Shown: positions 8,261 to 16,832 of the stretch, piece by piece
How the letters are laid out: each line of letters begins with the position of its first letter
Numbering within the stretch: the first letter of the stretch is position 1
Source of the DNA: ECT2AJA-044 sp965262845
Lineage (GTDB): Bacteria > Bacteroidota > Bacteroidia > Flavobacteriales > ECT2AJA-044
Assembly (NCBI GenBank): GCA_965262845.1
Contig: CBDHFX010000002.1
Location: forward strand, 1,612,001-1,676,000
Reading direction: 5' to 3'
DNA length: 64,000 nucleotides
Position numbers and translations under genes: made by a program
The notes under the pieces: model-generated
What the model saw: only the letters and a program-made list of their open reading frames with translations
Database searches by the model: none
What the model was told of the DNA's origin: nothing

Positions 8261-9340
8261 ATGGGTTGTCTTAGGTTAGTTGGCAGGTGGAGGTATAAAT
8301 GGAGCTCTGAGCTTCGGGTGGTGCATGGTAAAAAGGGGGTGATCTCCAACGATTGGGTTAAAAGGGTGCGTAGTTCGTGTCTTTTCGGCATGTTGATGCC
8401 GGGTCGCCACGACGAGATCAACGGCAACCTCTACACCTATGGTTTTCAGGGTCAGGAACGGGATGATGAAGTAAAAGGGGCCGGGAATGCAATCAACTTC
8501 AAGTTCAGAATGAACGATCCGAGGCTGGGCCGCTTTTTCGCTGTAGACCCATTAAGTCCACAATATCCCGAACTTACACCTTATCAATTTGCGTCTAACT
8601 CGCCTATTGCTTTCAAGGAAATAGAAGGTTTAGAAGGTCAGTATTATGTAATCAATCTAAATTCCGAAGAACCAAAACTTAAATTTAATAAGACGGTTGA
8701 TTATTGGTTAATACCCAACTCAATCGAGACGGATTACATTGTTGTTGAAGCTCCGGGGCCAAAAGGCTCTTATATGTCTTACACGTTTACAGGTGTCGCA
8801 GGTGACTGTCCCGGATGCGGTACAGGAAATTACATTGGAGACTTCGACAAGTTCAAAGAAGACCCATTAGGAGCGATTTACAGCGGAGAGTACCGTAGCG
8901 ACCAGGAAATTTTGGGCAATATGGTCAAAGAAGCAGCTTTAGCCTACTTGTTAGGTCAAGCGATGCGAACCCGTGCTCCTTCAAGAGGTACAGTACCAAG
9001 AACAAACAGCACTAAAGGTTGGAAAGTAGGAGACCCTATCAACAGCTTGACTTCTAAAAGCAATGTCCCCAAATGGAATACAGTTAGACAGCGTTATTGG
9101 AAAAATAGAGCAAATTCCGCAGGTGAAGGAGATTTTTCTACTGAAAATCTTGCAAGGATGAAAAAAGGATTAGCCTCACAAAAACTTAATCCTGGAACAG
9201 GCAAAATGGAAAGTATGGCGTTACACCATACACCATCACAAAGAAAAGCCGGACTGTTTGATTTTGAGGAAGTATGGCCTGCGGAACACGAAGCAATAGA
9301 CCCATATAGAAACAAAGGAAATTCAGGAAATGGAAGATAA
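8261..9340 (+). CDS. Orphan RHS-core protein with C-terminal HNH/Endo VII-type nuclease toxin domain
   Basis: This 359-residue protein has only the end of an RHS protein. Residues about 45-130 are the RHS-associated core (FGMLMPGRH, YGFQGQERDDEVKG, RMNDPRLGRFFAVDPL, LTPYQFASNSPIA). After a variable linker, residues about 240-359 form the effector: GWKVGDPINSLTSKSNVPKW, then SMALHHTPSQR and EVWPAEHEAIDPYRN, the LHH-type histidine signature of HNH/Endo VII nuclease toxins. The short N-terminus MGCLRL is typical of the standalone RHS-core genes of Bacteroidota. No transmembrane helix or clear signal peptide is seen apart from Cys3, so export is unclear. The region is visibly AT-richer than its neighbours and lies between direct repeats, which suggests horizontal transfer. 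Toxic activity is inferred from the family. Confidence 0.8.
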   Translation: MGCLRLVGRWRYKWSSELRVVHGKKGVISNDWVKRVRSSCLFGMLMPGRHDEINGNLYTYGFQGQERDDEVKGAGNAINFKFRMNDPRLGRFFAVDPLSPQYPELTPYQFASNSPIAFKEIEGLEGQYYVINLNSEEPKLKFNKTVDYWLIPNSIETDYIVVEAPGPKGSYMSYTFTGVAGDCPGCGTGNYIGDFDKFKEDPLGAIYSGEYRSDQEILGNMVKEAALAYLLGQAMRTRAPSRGTVPRTNSTKGWKVGDPINSLTSKSNVPKWNTVRQRYWKNRANSAGEGDFSTENLARMKKGLASQKLNPGTGKMESMALHHTPSQRKAGLFDFEEVWPAEHEAIDPYRNKGNSGNGR

Positions 9341-9342
9341 AT

Positions 9343-9795
9343 ATGTCTTTTGAGAAACTATTTAAACAATCACAAGGACAACCGATAATTTATGATGATA
9401 AAGAATTGGTACTTATTGATAGAATACCCATTGCCAAAAGCCAAAACATACGGGTTAAGTTTTTAGAGACAAATAGCATATGGAAACAAGGCATTGTACT
9501 AGAGACGAAAGGCGAGTTCATAATGGACAATGGCAGTAAAGTGCCTAATCGCCCTGTATTTTGGGAAGATACTGCACCAAAACAATTTGATGTTCAAGTG
9601 AAGTCAAAAAATAGAGAACTAATAGTGTATAACGTATGGGATAAAGGGAATGGCAGTATGGAACATGGGCACAATGGGGCAGCTATGGAAATCAATCAAA
9701 TAGCAGAAAACAAACGTGTTTACCATTGCAATGACGGATACCCTGATACAGATTTTGACGACTTGGTTTTTAGCATTGAGTGGAAAAATGATTGA
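9343..9795 (+). CDS. Candidate immunity protein for the RHS nuclease toxin
   Basis: A 150-residue soluble, acidic protein whose ATG is two bases after the toxin stop, which is where immunity genes of polymorphic toxins normally sit. I recognise no family. The chain is rich in beta-type patterns (ELVLIDRIPI, RVKFLET, ELIVYNVW) and ends NDGYPDTDFDDLVFSIEW, an acidic surface that could bind a nuclease. Codon use is AT-rich like the toxin. Function is inferred only from position. Confidence 0.6.
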   Translation: MSFEKLFKQSQGQPIIYDDKELVLIDRIPIAKSQNIRVKFLETNSIWKQGIVLETKGEFIMDNGSKVPNRPVFWEDTAPKQFDVQVKSKNRELIVYNVWDKGNGSMEHGHNGAAMEINQIAENKRVYHCNDGYPDTDFDDLVFSIEWKND

Positions 9796-10141
9796 CAAGC
9801 AGCTAATAGAAAGTAAGCAGAAAAGCAATCGGTATTGGAGCGGTATAAGGTTAATTGGAATTGGCTACTTGATTTTAGCTTTAGCGTTACTGTATTATAT
9901 ATTCAATCCCATCGTGTTTGACTACCTGAGAATAAGCATAATACATTACGGTTATCCATTGTTGATATTCCACCTGTTTGCAAGTTCCTTTGCTATTTGT
10001 GGCTTGATTAAATGCTTCAAGGAGTATAAAAAACAAAATAAGAAGCAATTATACTTAGTCCTGCCTGTACTAATGAATCTACCATTACACGGAATCGCAA
10101 TATCTTCGGCTGCAACTTTCTTGAATAGTCTCCCACTGTAA
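9788..10141 (+). CDS. Small membrane protein in the RHS cassette
   Basis: A 117-residue protein with about three hydrophobic segments (LIGIGYLILALALLYYIF, YPLLIFHLFASSFAICGLI, LYLVLPVLMNLPLHGIAIS). The ATG at 9788 overlaps the end of the previous gene by eight bases, so they are probably co-translated; the same frame is open further upstream but that part lies inside the preceding gene. No family recognised. It may be a second immunity factor or an accessory protein of the toxin module, or a remnant of a neighbouring cassette. Confidence 0.55.
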   Translation: MIDKQLIESKQKSNRYWSGIRLIGIGYLILALALLYYIFNPIVFDYLRISIIHYGYPLLIFHLFASSFAICGLIKCFKEYKKQNKKQLYLVLPVLMNLPLHGIAISSAATFLNSLPL

Positions 10142-10223
10142 GGGCATTATTTCTTCCCAAAACCTGCTTCCTGCCCCTGCAATCCAAAAAAGTTCTCCAG
10201 AAATCCTAGCTTCAATCAGCGGC

Positions 10224-10460
10224 AGCGGGCAACTTTCGGTCGTTTGCAGGTTGGTAAAACAGCTGTTTTTATTCGCTCATTTTTTCTCTTGTTGTGAAGA
10301 TAAAACTACAGAGCTAGCTCTGTAGCTAGCTCTGTAATTAATGATATATAAACCGCTATATTTCAATACTTTATTAAAATGTAATTTTATGATACTAAGG
10401 AACATGTATGTTCCAAACAGAATGCTAATGACTCGCCAAAAGCAAGTGACGAAGGCCCCC
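10224..10460. repeat. Structured palindromic repeat element BC, copy 2 (2 units)
   Basis: Direct repeat of 7861-8121 with few substitutions. It has two 12-base units AGCTAGCTCTGT (10312-10335) where copy 1 has four, the same AT-rich spacer, the hairpin GGAACAT-GT-ATGTTCC at 10399-10414, and ACTCGC-CAAAA-GCAAGT with one mismatch in the second hairpin. It forms the right edge of the RHS cassette. The 10142-10778 interval holds only this element, module A and the purQ leader; I see no gene in it. Confidence 0.8.
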
Positions 10461-10470
10461 AAAAGGTCGG

Positions 10471-10530
10471 CTTTAGCTTAACTCCCTAAAATAGTCTGGA
10501 GCAGGCGTGGATAAATAGGTTTATAGTGGC
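10471..10530. repeat. Repeat module A, copy 2
   Basis: 60-base copy of 7795-7854, same orientation, here placed after the BC element, so that the overall order is A-BC-cassette-BC-A. Confidence 0.75.
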
Positions 10531-10731
10531 TGGAATAAAAGGTAATAACGCCCAGGAGCATCAGGCACTACTCGTAGTAAGGACAAGCCGCTTTTTTGGA
10601 AGCTGAGTTAGGGGGCTTATGTGTGATTTCGTTCCATTTGCAGCCAGTTTTCCAACAAAATGAAGCGGGGTTTCCTTTTGTGAGGCCATGCCTGTTTTCG
10701 GGAGAAACTACAGTAAACCTCCTGGATTCAG

Positions 10732-10739
10732 TAATTTTG
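10732..10739 (+). promoter_or_regulatory. -7 box upstream of purQ
   Basis: TAATTTTG (TAnnTTTG) 40 bases before the purQ ATG. It falls inside the longer open frame that begins at 10596 and therefore supports ATG 10779 as the true start. No clear -33 TTG is seen at the usual distance. Confidence 0.45.
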
Positions 10740-10778
10740 TCAGATGCTTATACCCCTTGTTCCAAAACGATCCATACC

Positions 10779-11474
10779 ATGAAGTTCGGTGTCGTTATTT
10801 TTCCTGGTTCCAATTGTGATCAGGACGTCATTTACGTGCTCCGCAGCTTCGGATGCCAGGTTGTGGAGCTGTGGCACAAGGATCGCGATCTGCAAGGTGC
10901 AGACTTCATTATGCTGCCAGGCGGATTCAGCTATGGCGATTACCTTCGTTCCGGAGCTATCGCGCGCTTTTCGCCGATCATGAACGAAGTGATCAGATTC
11001 GCCAACAAGGGCCATTACGTAATGGGTATCTGCAACGGATTCCAGGTATTGTGCGAAGCCCGATTACTCCCGGGCACCCTCATGCACAACCCCTCCCACA
11101 AATTCATTTGCAGTAATGTATACCTCAGGCCCCAAAGTGCCACTGCGCTCCCTTCAGCAACGTTGAATAGCTCCGACGTGCTAAAGATCCCGATCGCCCA
11201 TGGAGAGGGAAATTACTACGCGGATGAGGAAACCCTGAAGAAGCTGAATAACAACGACCAGGTGATATTCCGCTATTGCGATGCCAACGGCAACATGACA
11301 CCGGAAAGCAACCCTAACGGGTCAATGGAAAATATTGCCGGAATATGCAACGAGGGCAGGAATGTGTTCGGCATGATGCCCCACCCGGAGCGTGCAGCGG
11401 ATGAGGCCCTGAACAATACGGATGGCCGGCGGATCTTCAGGTCCGTTCTGCACGGAATGTTGGAAGAAGCCTGA
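10779..11474 (+). CDS. purQ: Phosphoribosylformylglycinamidine synthase subunit PurQ
   Basis: This 231-residue protein is the glutaminase subunit of FGAM synthase in purine synthesis, supplying ammonia to PurL. It begins MKFGVVIFPGSNCDQD, the class I glutamine amidotransferase start of PurQ, has PGGFSYGDYLR, the nucleophile Cys85 in GICNGFQ, and the His202/Glu204 pair in MPHPER. Length matches the family. The frame is open 183 bases further upstream but that stretch is the promoter region. It stands alone on the plus strand, converging on nadD. Known PurQ proteins work with a small-form PurL and PurS or with Bacteroidota-type partners; none is in the window. Confidence 0.95.
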   Translation: MKFGVVIFPGSNCDQDVIYVLRSFGCQVVELWHKDRDLQGADFIMLPGGFSYGDYLRSGAIARFSPIMNEVIRFANKGHYVMGICNGFQVLCEARLLPGTLMHNPSHKFICSNVYLRPQSATALPSATLNSSDVLKIPIAHGEGNYYADEETLKKLNNNDQVIFRYCDANGNMTPESNPNGSMENIAGICNEGRNVFGMMPHPERAADEALNNTDGRRIFRSVLHGMLEEA

Positions 11475-11531
11475 TCATAACTGCGGCCCTGGCCTCAGTC
11501 ATTGGTTGTTTATCTCTGCAACCCGCGAAGG

Positions 11532-12107
11532 TCATTTGTAGTAATTCATCAGGCAGATCTCCTCCCAGCTCCTGGGAGGTACCATGGCCGATACCTCCTT
11601 CCCTTCTGAAATAGCGCGTCGGATGAAGCTGCCCGATAGTTCCATCAGGGGTGCGTCAACCACCACTACGTTCCTGTGATCGCTGTATAAGCCCGACTCC
11701 CTTGTGGATCGTGGATATACGTAGATCCGATAATGGGATAGCAGGTATTCCGCGTTTTTCCACTTGTGCAAATGGGCCAGATTATCGCTGCCCATGATCA
11801 GGCAGAATTGCCGATCGGGATGCTGCTCCTCCAAACAGGCCAGGGTATCGACCGTATAGCCGGGCCGTGGCAATCCGAATTCCACATCCGAAACACGGAG
11901 CCCCGGCATCCCCTCAATAGCCAATTGAACCAGATACAGGCGGGCACGATCGTCCAACAGATCCGCCTTCTTCCTGGATGGATTATGCGGGCTTACCACC
12001 AACCAGACTTCATCAAGGCCCGAAAACTGCTGCATGAATTGCGCAACGATCAGGTGCCCCATGTGGATCGGGTTGTAGCTTCCGAAATAGAGTCCGACCT
12101 TTTTCAT
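11532..12107 (-). CDS. nadD: Nicotinate-nucleotide adenylyltransferase
   Basis: This 191-residue enzyme transfers AMP from ATP to nicotinate mononucleotide in NAD synthesis. It starts MKKVGLYFGSYNPIHMGH, the nucleotidyltransferase GxxNPxHxGH motif, and has SPHNPSRKK and IMGSDNLAHLHKWK typical of NadD. The C-terminal ISGSFIRR form (here LSGSFIRRAISEG) is the second ATP-binding motif. The ATG at 12107 overlaps the gmk TGA (ATGA). It is the last gene of the minus-strand run yicC-gmk-nadD, an order common in Bacteroidota. Confidence 0.95.
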   Translation of the reverse strand: MKKVGLYFGSYNPIHMGHLIVAQFMQQFSGLDEVWLVVSPHNPSRKKADLLDDRARLYLVQLAIEGMPGLRVSDVEFGLPRPGYTVDTLACLEEQHPDRQFCLIMGSDNLAHLHKWKNAEYLLSHYRIYVYPRSTRESGLYSDHRNVVVVDAPLMELSGSFIRRAISEGKEVSAMVPPRSWEEICLMNYYK

Positions 12108-12670
12108 AACTCCAGGAATTGGCATATGATCCCTTTCATTTCGTTTACGGCCCTGTTCAGATCGTCGTTCACGATCACGTGATCAAATTTGCTCCTGTGC
12201 TTCATTTCCCAATCGGCTTTCGCCAGACGTTTCCGGATCTGCTCTTCGGACTCTGTGCCCCGGCCGCGCAACCGGGCTTCCAAATCGGCCCGTGAGGGCG
12301 CCATAATAAAAAACGATCGGGCCCGATCGCCGAAGCATGCCTTGAGCCTGGTCCCGCCCATAACGTCAATGTCGAACAACACGTTTTTGCCTTCGCGATG
12401 GAGTCGGTCCACCTCACTCTTCAGGGTGCCATAGAAGGTGTCTTCATAGACCTCTTCATACTCCAGGAAGTGTCCGGCGTCGACACGCCGGCGGAATTCT
12501 TCCGGGGTCAGAAAATAGTAATCGGCTCCTTCCTGCTCCTGTGTGCGCGGGGCGCGACTGGTAGCCGAGATCGAGAGACCGAGCAGTCCGGGGAGCCGCC
12601 TCATCAGCACCTGCGCAATGGTCGTTTTTCCAGATCCAGAGGGAGCGCTGAATATGATGGCTTTGGGCAT
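12104..12670 (-). CDS. gmk: Guanylate kinase
   Basis: This 188-residue cytosolic kinase phosphorylates GMP to GDP. It has the P-loop FSAPSGSGKTT at residues 7-17, then SISATSRAPR and EGADYYFLTPEEF of the GMP-binding domain, and FDIDVMGGTRLK of the core. Full length for the family. Its start overlaps the stop of yicC at 12670 and its stop overlaps the nadD start, so the three genes are translationally coupled. Confidence 0.95.
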   Translation of the reverse strand: MPKAIIFSAPSGSGKTTIAQVLMRRLPGLLGLSISATSRAPRTQEQEGADYYFLTPEEFRRRVDAGHFLEYEEVYEDTFYGTLKSEVDRLHREGKNVLFDIDVMGGTRLKACFGDRARSFFIMAPSRADLEARLRGRGTESEEQIRKRLAKADWEMKHRSKFDHVIVNDDLNRAVNEMKGIICQFLEL

Positions 12671-13533
12671 CAGAGTAGGTTCAGTACTTGTTCCTTCATT
12701 TTTTCGAGCACGTCCTTCATCTGCACCACGTGCTGCTGAATACCGGCGTGATTTGCCTTGGAGCCGATCGTATTGATCTCGCGTCCCATCTCCTGCACTA
12801 TGAATCCCAGTTTCCTGCCCTGGCCCTGTTTTTCGTCAAGCACGCTCATGAAGTAGCTGCAGTGCTTGCGCAGGCGCACCTTTTCCTCATTGATGTCGAA
12901 TTTCTCAAGATAGTATATGAGCTCCTGTTCCAATCGGTTTTCGTCCGCTTTTCCTTTAAGGTCCTCCCAATTACTGTACAACCGATCGCGCACTGCCTGT
13001 TGCCGTTCGCCTTCCAGGGGTTCGATCTTCCCGAGATACTCCAGGATGAGCCTTGCGTTCGTCCGCAAATCCTTTTCCATTGCCCGACCCTCCTCAGCAC
13101 GATACTCCTTTAGTCGGGTCAGCGCTTCTGCCAGCAGACCCTCCAGCACTTCCCACTCCTCATTGTCCAACTCCTCCCGCCCGCTCTGCAACACTTCCGG
13201 AAACTGCAGGATCGGCGCCAGCAAGTTGTTCGTTTCGCCCAGCCCGGCAGACAATTCCTTTAGCTGCGCATAGTACGATTTGATCAATCCGACGTTGAGC
13301 TGGCCAACCCGGTTGGCCCCTTCGGGCTCAACGTACACGGACAGATCTACTTTTCCGCGCAGCAGTTCCTCCGACACGCGATTCCGGATCTCAAGGTCTT
13401 TCCTGCGATACCTTTTCGGCAACCGTGTATTTATATCGATTCCCTTACTGTTCAGCGAGCGCACCTCCACCGTCAGTTTCCTGCTTCCAAACTGAGCGGT
13501 GGCCTGCCCAAAGCCGGTCATTGATACCACCAT
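12670..13533 (-). CDS. yicC: YicC-family endoribonuclease
   Basis: About 287 residues starting MVVSMTGFGQATAQ, the family's invariant SMTGFGxA start, followed by VEVRSLNSKGIDIN and a C-terminal DUF1732 region GFIVQEMGREINTIGSKANHAGIQ. E. coli YicC is a metal-dependent endoribonuclease; the Bacteroidota role is assumed similar. A start at 13521 (the inner Met of VVSM) is nearly as plausible; the open frame to 13581 is unlikely to be translated. Coupled to gmk by overlap. Confidence 0.9.
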   Translation of the reverse strand: MVVSMTGFGQATAQFGSRKLTVEVRSLNSKGIDINTRLPKRYRRKDLEIRNRVSEELLRGKVDLSVYVEPEGANRVGQLNVGLIKSYYAQLKELSAGLGETNNLLAPILQFPEVLQSGREELDNEEWEVLEGLLAEALTRLKEYRAEEGRAMEKDLRTNARLILEYLGKIEPLEGERQQAVRDRLYSNWEDLKGKADENRLEQELIYYLEKFDINEEKVRLRKHCSYFMSVLDEKQGQGRKLGFIVQEMGREINTIGSKANHAGIQQHVVQMKDVLEKMKEQVLNLL

Positions 13534-13628
13534 AAAGGCTGATTTGAGGTTGCTAAAGGTACAAATTCGCCCCGAAGCCAAAGGTCTTTGGAATGGCCTG
13601 TTGCCAGATCAGGTCGTGCTGCTCCTGA

Positions 13629-15611
13629 TCAGTAGGCCAATAGCTCTTCCACGGCCTTTTTTAACCTGCCTTGCGGCAGGAAGCCTTCCTCAAGCGTTTT
13701 TGCAAAGGGAACGGGCGTGTCCAACGCACCCAGCCGCTTTACCGGCGCATCCAGATCCGTGAAACACGCTTCTGATATCCGGGCTGCGATTTCCCCTCCT
13801 ATTCCGCCGAACAAGGTGTCCTCGTGCAATACCAACACCTTGCCGGTATGGTGCACCACGCGGAACACCGAATCCCAGTCCAGGGGAACCAGGGTTTGGA
13901 GATCTAATACCGCAACACGTTCCTGACCTGTTTCCTGGGCGACCTTCAAGGCCCAATGCACTCCCATCCCATAGGTAATAATGGCCAGCTCATTGCCATC
14001 TGCCCGCAGGGCAGCCTTGCCTAATTCGTTGGTATAATAGCCCTGGGGAACTTCCCCGTATAGCGATCGGTACAGGGCTTTGTGCTCGAAAAACATCACT
14101 GGGTTCGGATCCCCGATACTCCGCAGCAGCAACCCCTTTGCAGCATCCGGAAAGGCCGGATACACGACCTTCAGGCCTGGTGTATGGGTAAACCACGCCT
14201 CGTTGCTTTGGCTGTGGAACGGTCCGGCGCCTACTCCGGCACCGGTGGGCATCCGCACCACCACATCGGCATGCTGCCCCCAGCGGTAGTGCACCTTAGC
14301 CAGGCTGTTCACCACGTTGTTGAAACCGGAACTCACGAAATCGGCAAATTGCATCTCCACCACAGACTTCATTCCAGCCACGGACAAGCCCAATCCGGCT
14401 GCAATGATGGCCGACTCACAAATCGGCGTATTTCGCACGCGGTCCTTCCCAAACTCCTCTGCGAGTTTCTCCGTGGCCTTGAACACTCCGCCATATTCTG
14501 CAATATCCTGCCCCATAATGATCAATTCCGGGTAGGCGCGCATGGCCTCCTGCAGTCCTTCGCGCACGGCATCGATCAATCGGATCTTCCGGGTGCTGCC
14601 TCCCGGTGCCACAACCGGTGCGTCGTACGGGCGGTATACATCGGCTAACTCCCGCACATCGTTGTTCATCACCTCATCTTCTGCAAAGGCGATGTCCAGG
14701 GCCCGATCTATCTTCTGCCGGAATTCCCTGCGGAATTGTTCCTGATCCCCGGTTGTGATGATGCCTTCCGACAATAAATAGTCCCGGTAATTATCAACCG
14801 GATCCAATTTCTCCCAGTGCTCCATCAGTTCCCTGGGCACGTATTTGGTGCCTGAGGCTTCTTCATGGCCCCGACGTCGGAAAGTCATGCACTCCAGCAA
14901 TATGGGCTCAGGACGTTTTCGCATTCCGGCTGTCAGTTTCCTTAGGGTGCTGTATACTTCCAAAATGTTGTTCCCATCAATGGTGTAGCCCTTTATGCCG
15001 TAGCCGCTGGCCCGGTCGCTCAGGCGTTCGGCCCGATATTGCTCGTGTGTGGGCGTCGACAATCCGTATCCGTTATTCTCGATGATGAACAACACGGGCA
15101 GATCCCACACGCTTGCCACGTTCAATGCTTCATGAAAATCGCCTTCGCTGGTACCGCCCTCGCCGGTAAACACGGCCACCACTTTTCCCGTTCCCCGCAT
15201 CTTGCCGGCTAAGGCAATACCACTGGCCACCGCCAGCTGCGGGCCCAGGTGCGAGATCATGCCCACGATATGGTGTTCATTGGTTCCGAAGTGGAAACTC
15301 CGGTCACGCCCCTTGGTGAACCCGTTCATCTTGCCCTGAAACTGCCCGAACAGGCGCTCCAGGGGAACTTTCCGGCCTGTGAACACAGCGAGATTCCGAT
15401 GCAGGGGTAAAATGTACTCATCTGCCCGTAGGGCATGGGCCACAGCGGCGGAAATGGCCTCCTGGCCGATGCCCGGAAACCACTTGGAGATACGCCCCTG
15501 ACGCAGCAAAACGAGCATCTTCTCCTCGATCATGCGGGGGAAAAGCATGCCGCGGTAGAGGTCGATCAACTCGTCGGTGCCAAGGTCCTGGCGTTGGTAA
15601 CGGATCTCCAT
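13629..15611 (-). CDS. 2-oxoacid dehydrogenase E1, fused alpha and beta subunits
   Basis: This 660-residue protein joins the E1 alpha chain (about 1-320) and E1 beta chain (about 345-660) of a thiamine-diphosphate-dependent 2-oxoacid dehydrogenase. The ThDP motif is GEGGTSEGDFHEALN..ENNGYG, the alpha part starts with RMIEEKMLVLLRQGRISKW, and the beta part shows IMGQDIAEYGGVFKATEKL and RVRNTPICE. The fused form is common in Bacteroidota and usually assigned to branched-chain or other 2-oxoacids; E2 and E3 are not in the window, so the substrate is open. The start at 15611 (MEIRYQRQDLG) matches family N-termini better than the ATG at 15683. Confidence 0.9.
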   Translation of the reverse strand: MEIRYQRQDLGTDELIDLYRGMLFPRMIEEKMLVLLRQGRISKWFPGIGQEAISAAVAHALRADEYILPLHRNLAVFTGRKVPLERLFGQFQGKMNGFTKGRDRSFHFGTNEHHIVGMISHLGPQLAVASGIALAGKMRGTGKVVAVFTGEGGTSEGDFHEALNVASVWDLPVLFIIENNGYGLSTPTHEQYRAERLSDRASGYGIKGYTIDGNNILEVYSTLRKLTAGMRKRPEPILLECMTFRRRGHEEASGTKYVPRELMEHWEKLDPVDNYRDYLLSEGIITTGDQEQFRREFRQKIDRALDIAFAEDEVMNNDVRELADVYRPYDAPVVAPGGSTRKIRLIDAVREGLQEAMRAYPELIIMGQDIAEYGGVFKATEKLAEEFGKDRVRNTPICESAIIAAGLGLSVAGMKSVVEMQFADFVSSGFNNVVNSLAKVHYRWGQHADVVVRMPTGAGVGAGPFHSQSNEAWFTHTPGLKVVYPAFPDAAKGLLLRSIGDPNPVMFFEHKALYRSLYGEVPQGYYTNELGKAALRADGNELAIITYGMGVHWALKVAQETGQERVAVLDLQTLVPLDWDSVFRVVHHTGKVLVLHEDTLFGGIGGEIAARISEACFTDLDAPVKRLGALDTPVPFAKTLEEGFLPQGRLKKAVEELLAY

Positions 15612-15698
15612 CGCTTGGGCGTTTGGCCGCCTAAAGTAGCTATTATTTCGAGACCTTTCAGGAGCCGGAGCATGGGCAGGCAAAAGAATAAATGGGGG

Positions 15699-16832
15699 TC
15701 AGAAAAGCGGACGGCTAACCGTTACGCGTTCATAGATCTCCTGGTACAGTGGAAGCACCTTATCAATATCATATTTGTGGGCGGTTTCGAAGGCCTGCTG
15801 CCTGAACCGCTCAAGCAGCTGCTCGTCATTCAACAAGGTCATGGCATTCCGGGCCATGTCTTCCACATCTCCCACCTTACTCACGAATCCGCTTACGCCA
15901 TGCACGTTCACTTCGGGGATGCCCCCTGCGTCGGAACTGATCACCGGAGTTTTGGCTGCCATGGCTTCCAGCGCCGCCAGTCCAAAACTTTCCTGCTCCG
16001 AAGGCAACAGGAACAGATCCGACAGGCAGAGCACCCGAACCACGTCGTTGCTCTTGCCCATGAATACTATGCTATCGCTCAACTGAAGGTCGCGCACTAA
16101 TTTCTCGGTCCCGGCGCGGGCCGGGCCATCGCCGACAAGAAGCAACCTGGCCGGACGCTCCTTCAGGATCTTCGCAAAGATCCGAACGACGTCATCAACC
16201 CGCTTCAGATGCCGGAAGTTGGAAACATGGGCTATAATGGCCTCGTTGTTTGGTGCAATCGCCGAACGAACACAAGGTTTTTTGTCTACATATTGCGTAA
16301 AATCAATAAAATTCGGCACCACATCAATTTCCTTGTGTACATCAAAATGCCTGTAGGTTTCCTCCCTGAGGCTCTCTGAAACACAGGTGACGATGTCGGA
16401 CTGATCAATACTGAAGGTCACGGCCGGTTTGTACCCCGGATTTCGTCCGACCAGGGTGATATCGGTTCCGTGCAGTGTCGTAATGACCGATATTGAAATT
16501 CCTTCCGAAGCCAGGATCTGCTTGGCCATAAAGGCAACGTAGGCATGCGGTATAGCATAGTGAACGTGCAGCACATCAAGCCGCTCCTCCTTCACCACAT
16601 TCACCAGCCTGCTCGCCAGTGCCAGCTCATATGGCCTGTATTCAAAAAGAGGATAATCGTATACCTCCACCTCGTGATAGTGGATATTCCTGGCTAATGT
16701 GTCGAGCCGCACAGGCAAGCTGTAGGTGATAAAATGTACCTGATTACCCTTTTGCGCCAGTGCCTTGCCCAATTCGGTGGCCACTACTCCGCTCCCCCCA
16801 AAGGTGGGATACAGGACCATTCCGATCTTCAT
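15699..16832 (-). CDS. bshA: N-acetyl-alpha-D-glucosaminyl L-malate synthase BshA
   Basis: This 377-residue GT4 glycosyltransferase makes GlcNAc-malate from UDP-GlcNAc and L-malate, the first step of bacillithiol synthesis. It begins MKIGMVLYPTFGGSGVVATELG, and YEVEVYDYPLFEY-type and VHYAIPHAYVAFMAKQIL segments follow, both BshA-specific; the donor site has ISNFR-like HVSNFRHLKRVDDVVRIF and SEQESFGLAALEAMA. The ATG overlaps the upstream TGA (ATGA). BshB and BshC are not in the window. Confidence 0.92.
   Translation of the reverse strand: MKIGMVLYPTFGGSGVVATELGKALAQKGNQVHFITYSLPVRLDTLARNIHYHEVEVYDYPLFEYRPYELALASRLVNVVKEERLDVLHVHYAIPHAYVAFMAKQILASEGISISVITTLHGTDITLVGRNPGYKPAVTFSIDQSDIVTCVSESLREETYRHFDVHKEIDVVPNFIDFTQYVDKKPCVRSAIAPNNEAIIAHVSNFRHLKRVDDVVRIFAKILKERPARLLLVGDGPARAGTEKLVRDLQLSDSIVFMGKSNDVVRVLCLSDLFLLPSEQESFGLAALEAMAAKTPVISSDAGGIPEVNVHGVSGFVSKVGDVEDMARNAMTLLNDEQLLERFRQQAFETAHKYDIDKVLPLYQEIYERVTVSRPLF

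Noticed and set aside
8002..8274. Plus-strand open frame of 90 codons across the repeat and the RHS promoter
   Set aside because: It covers the promoter and hairpins, is not kept in the other copies and overlaps the RHS start.
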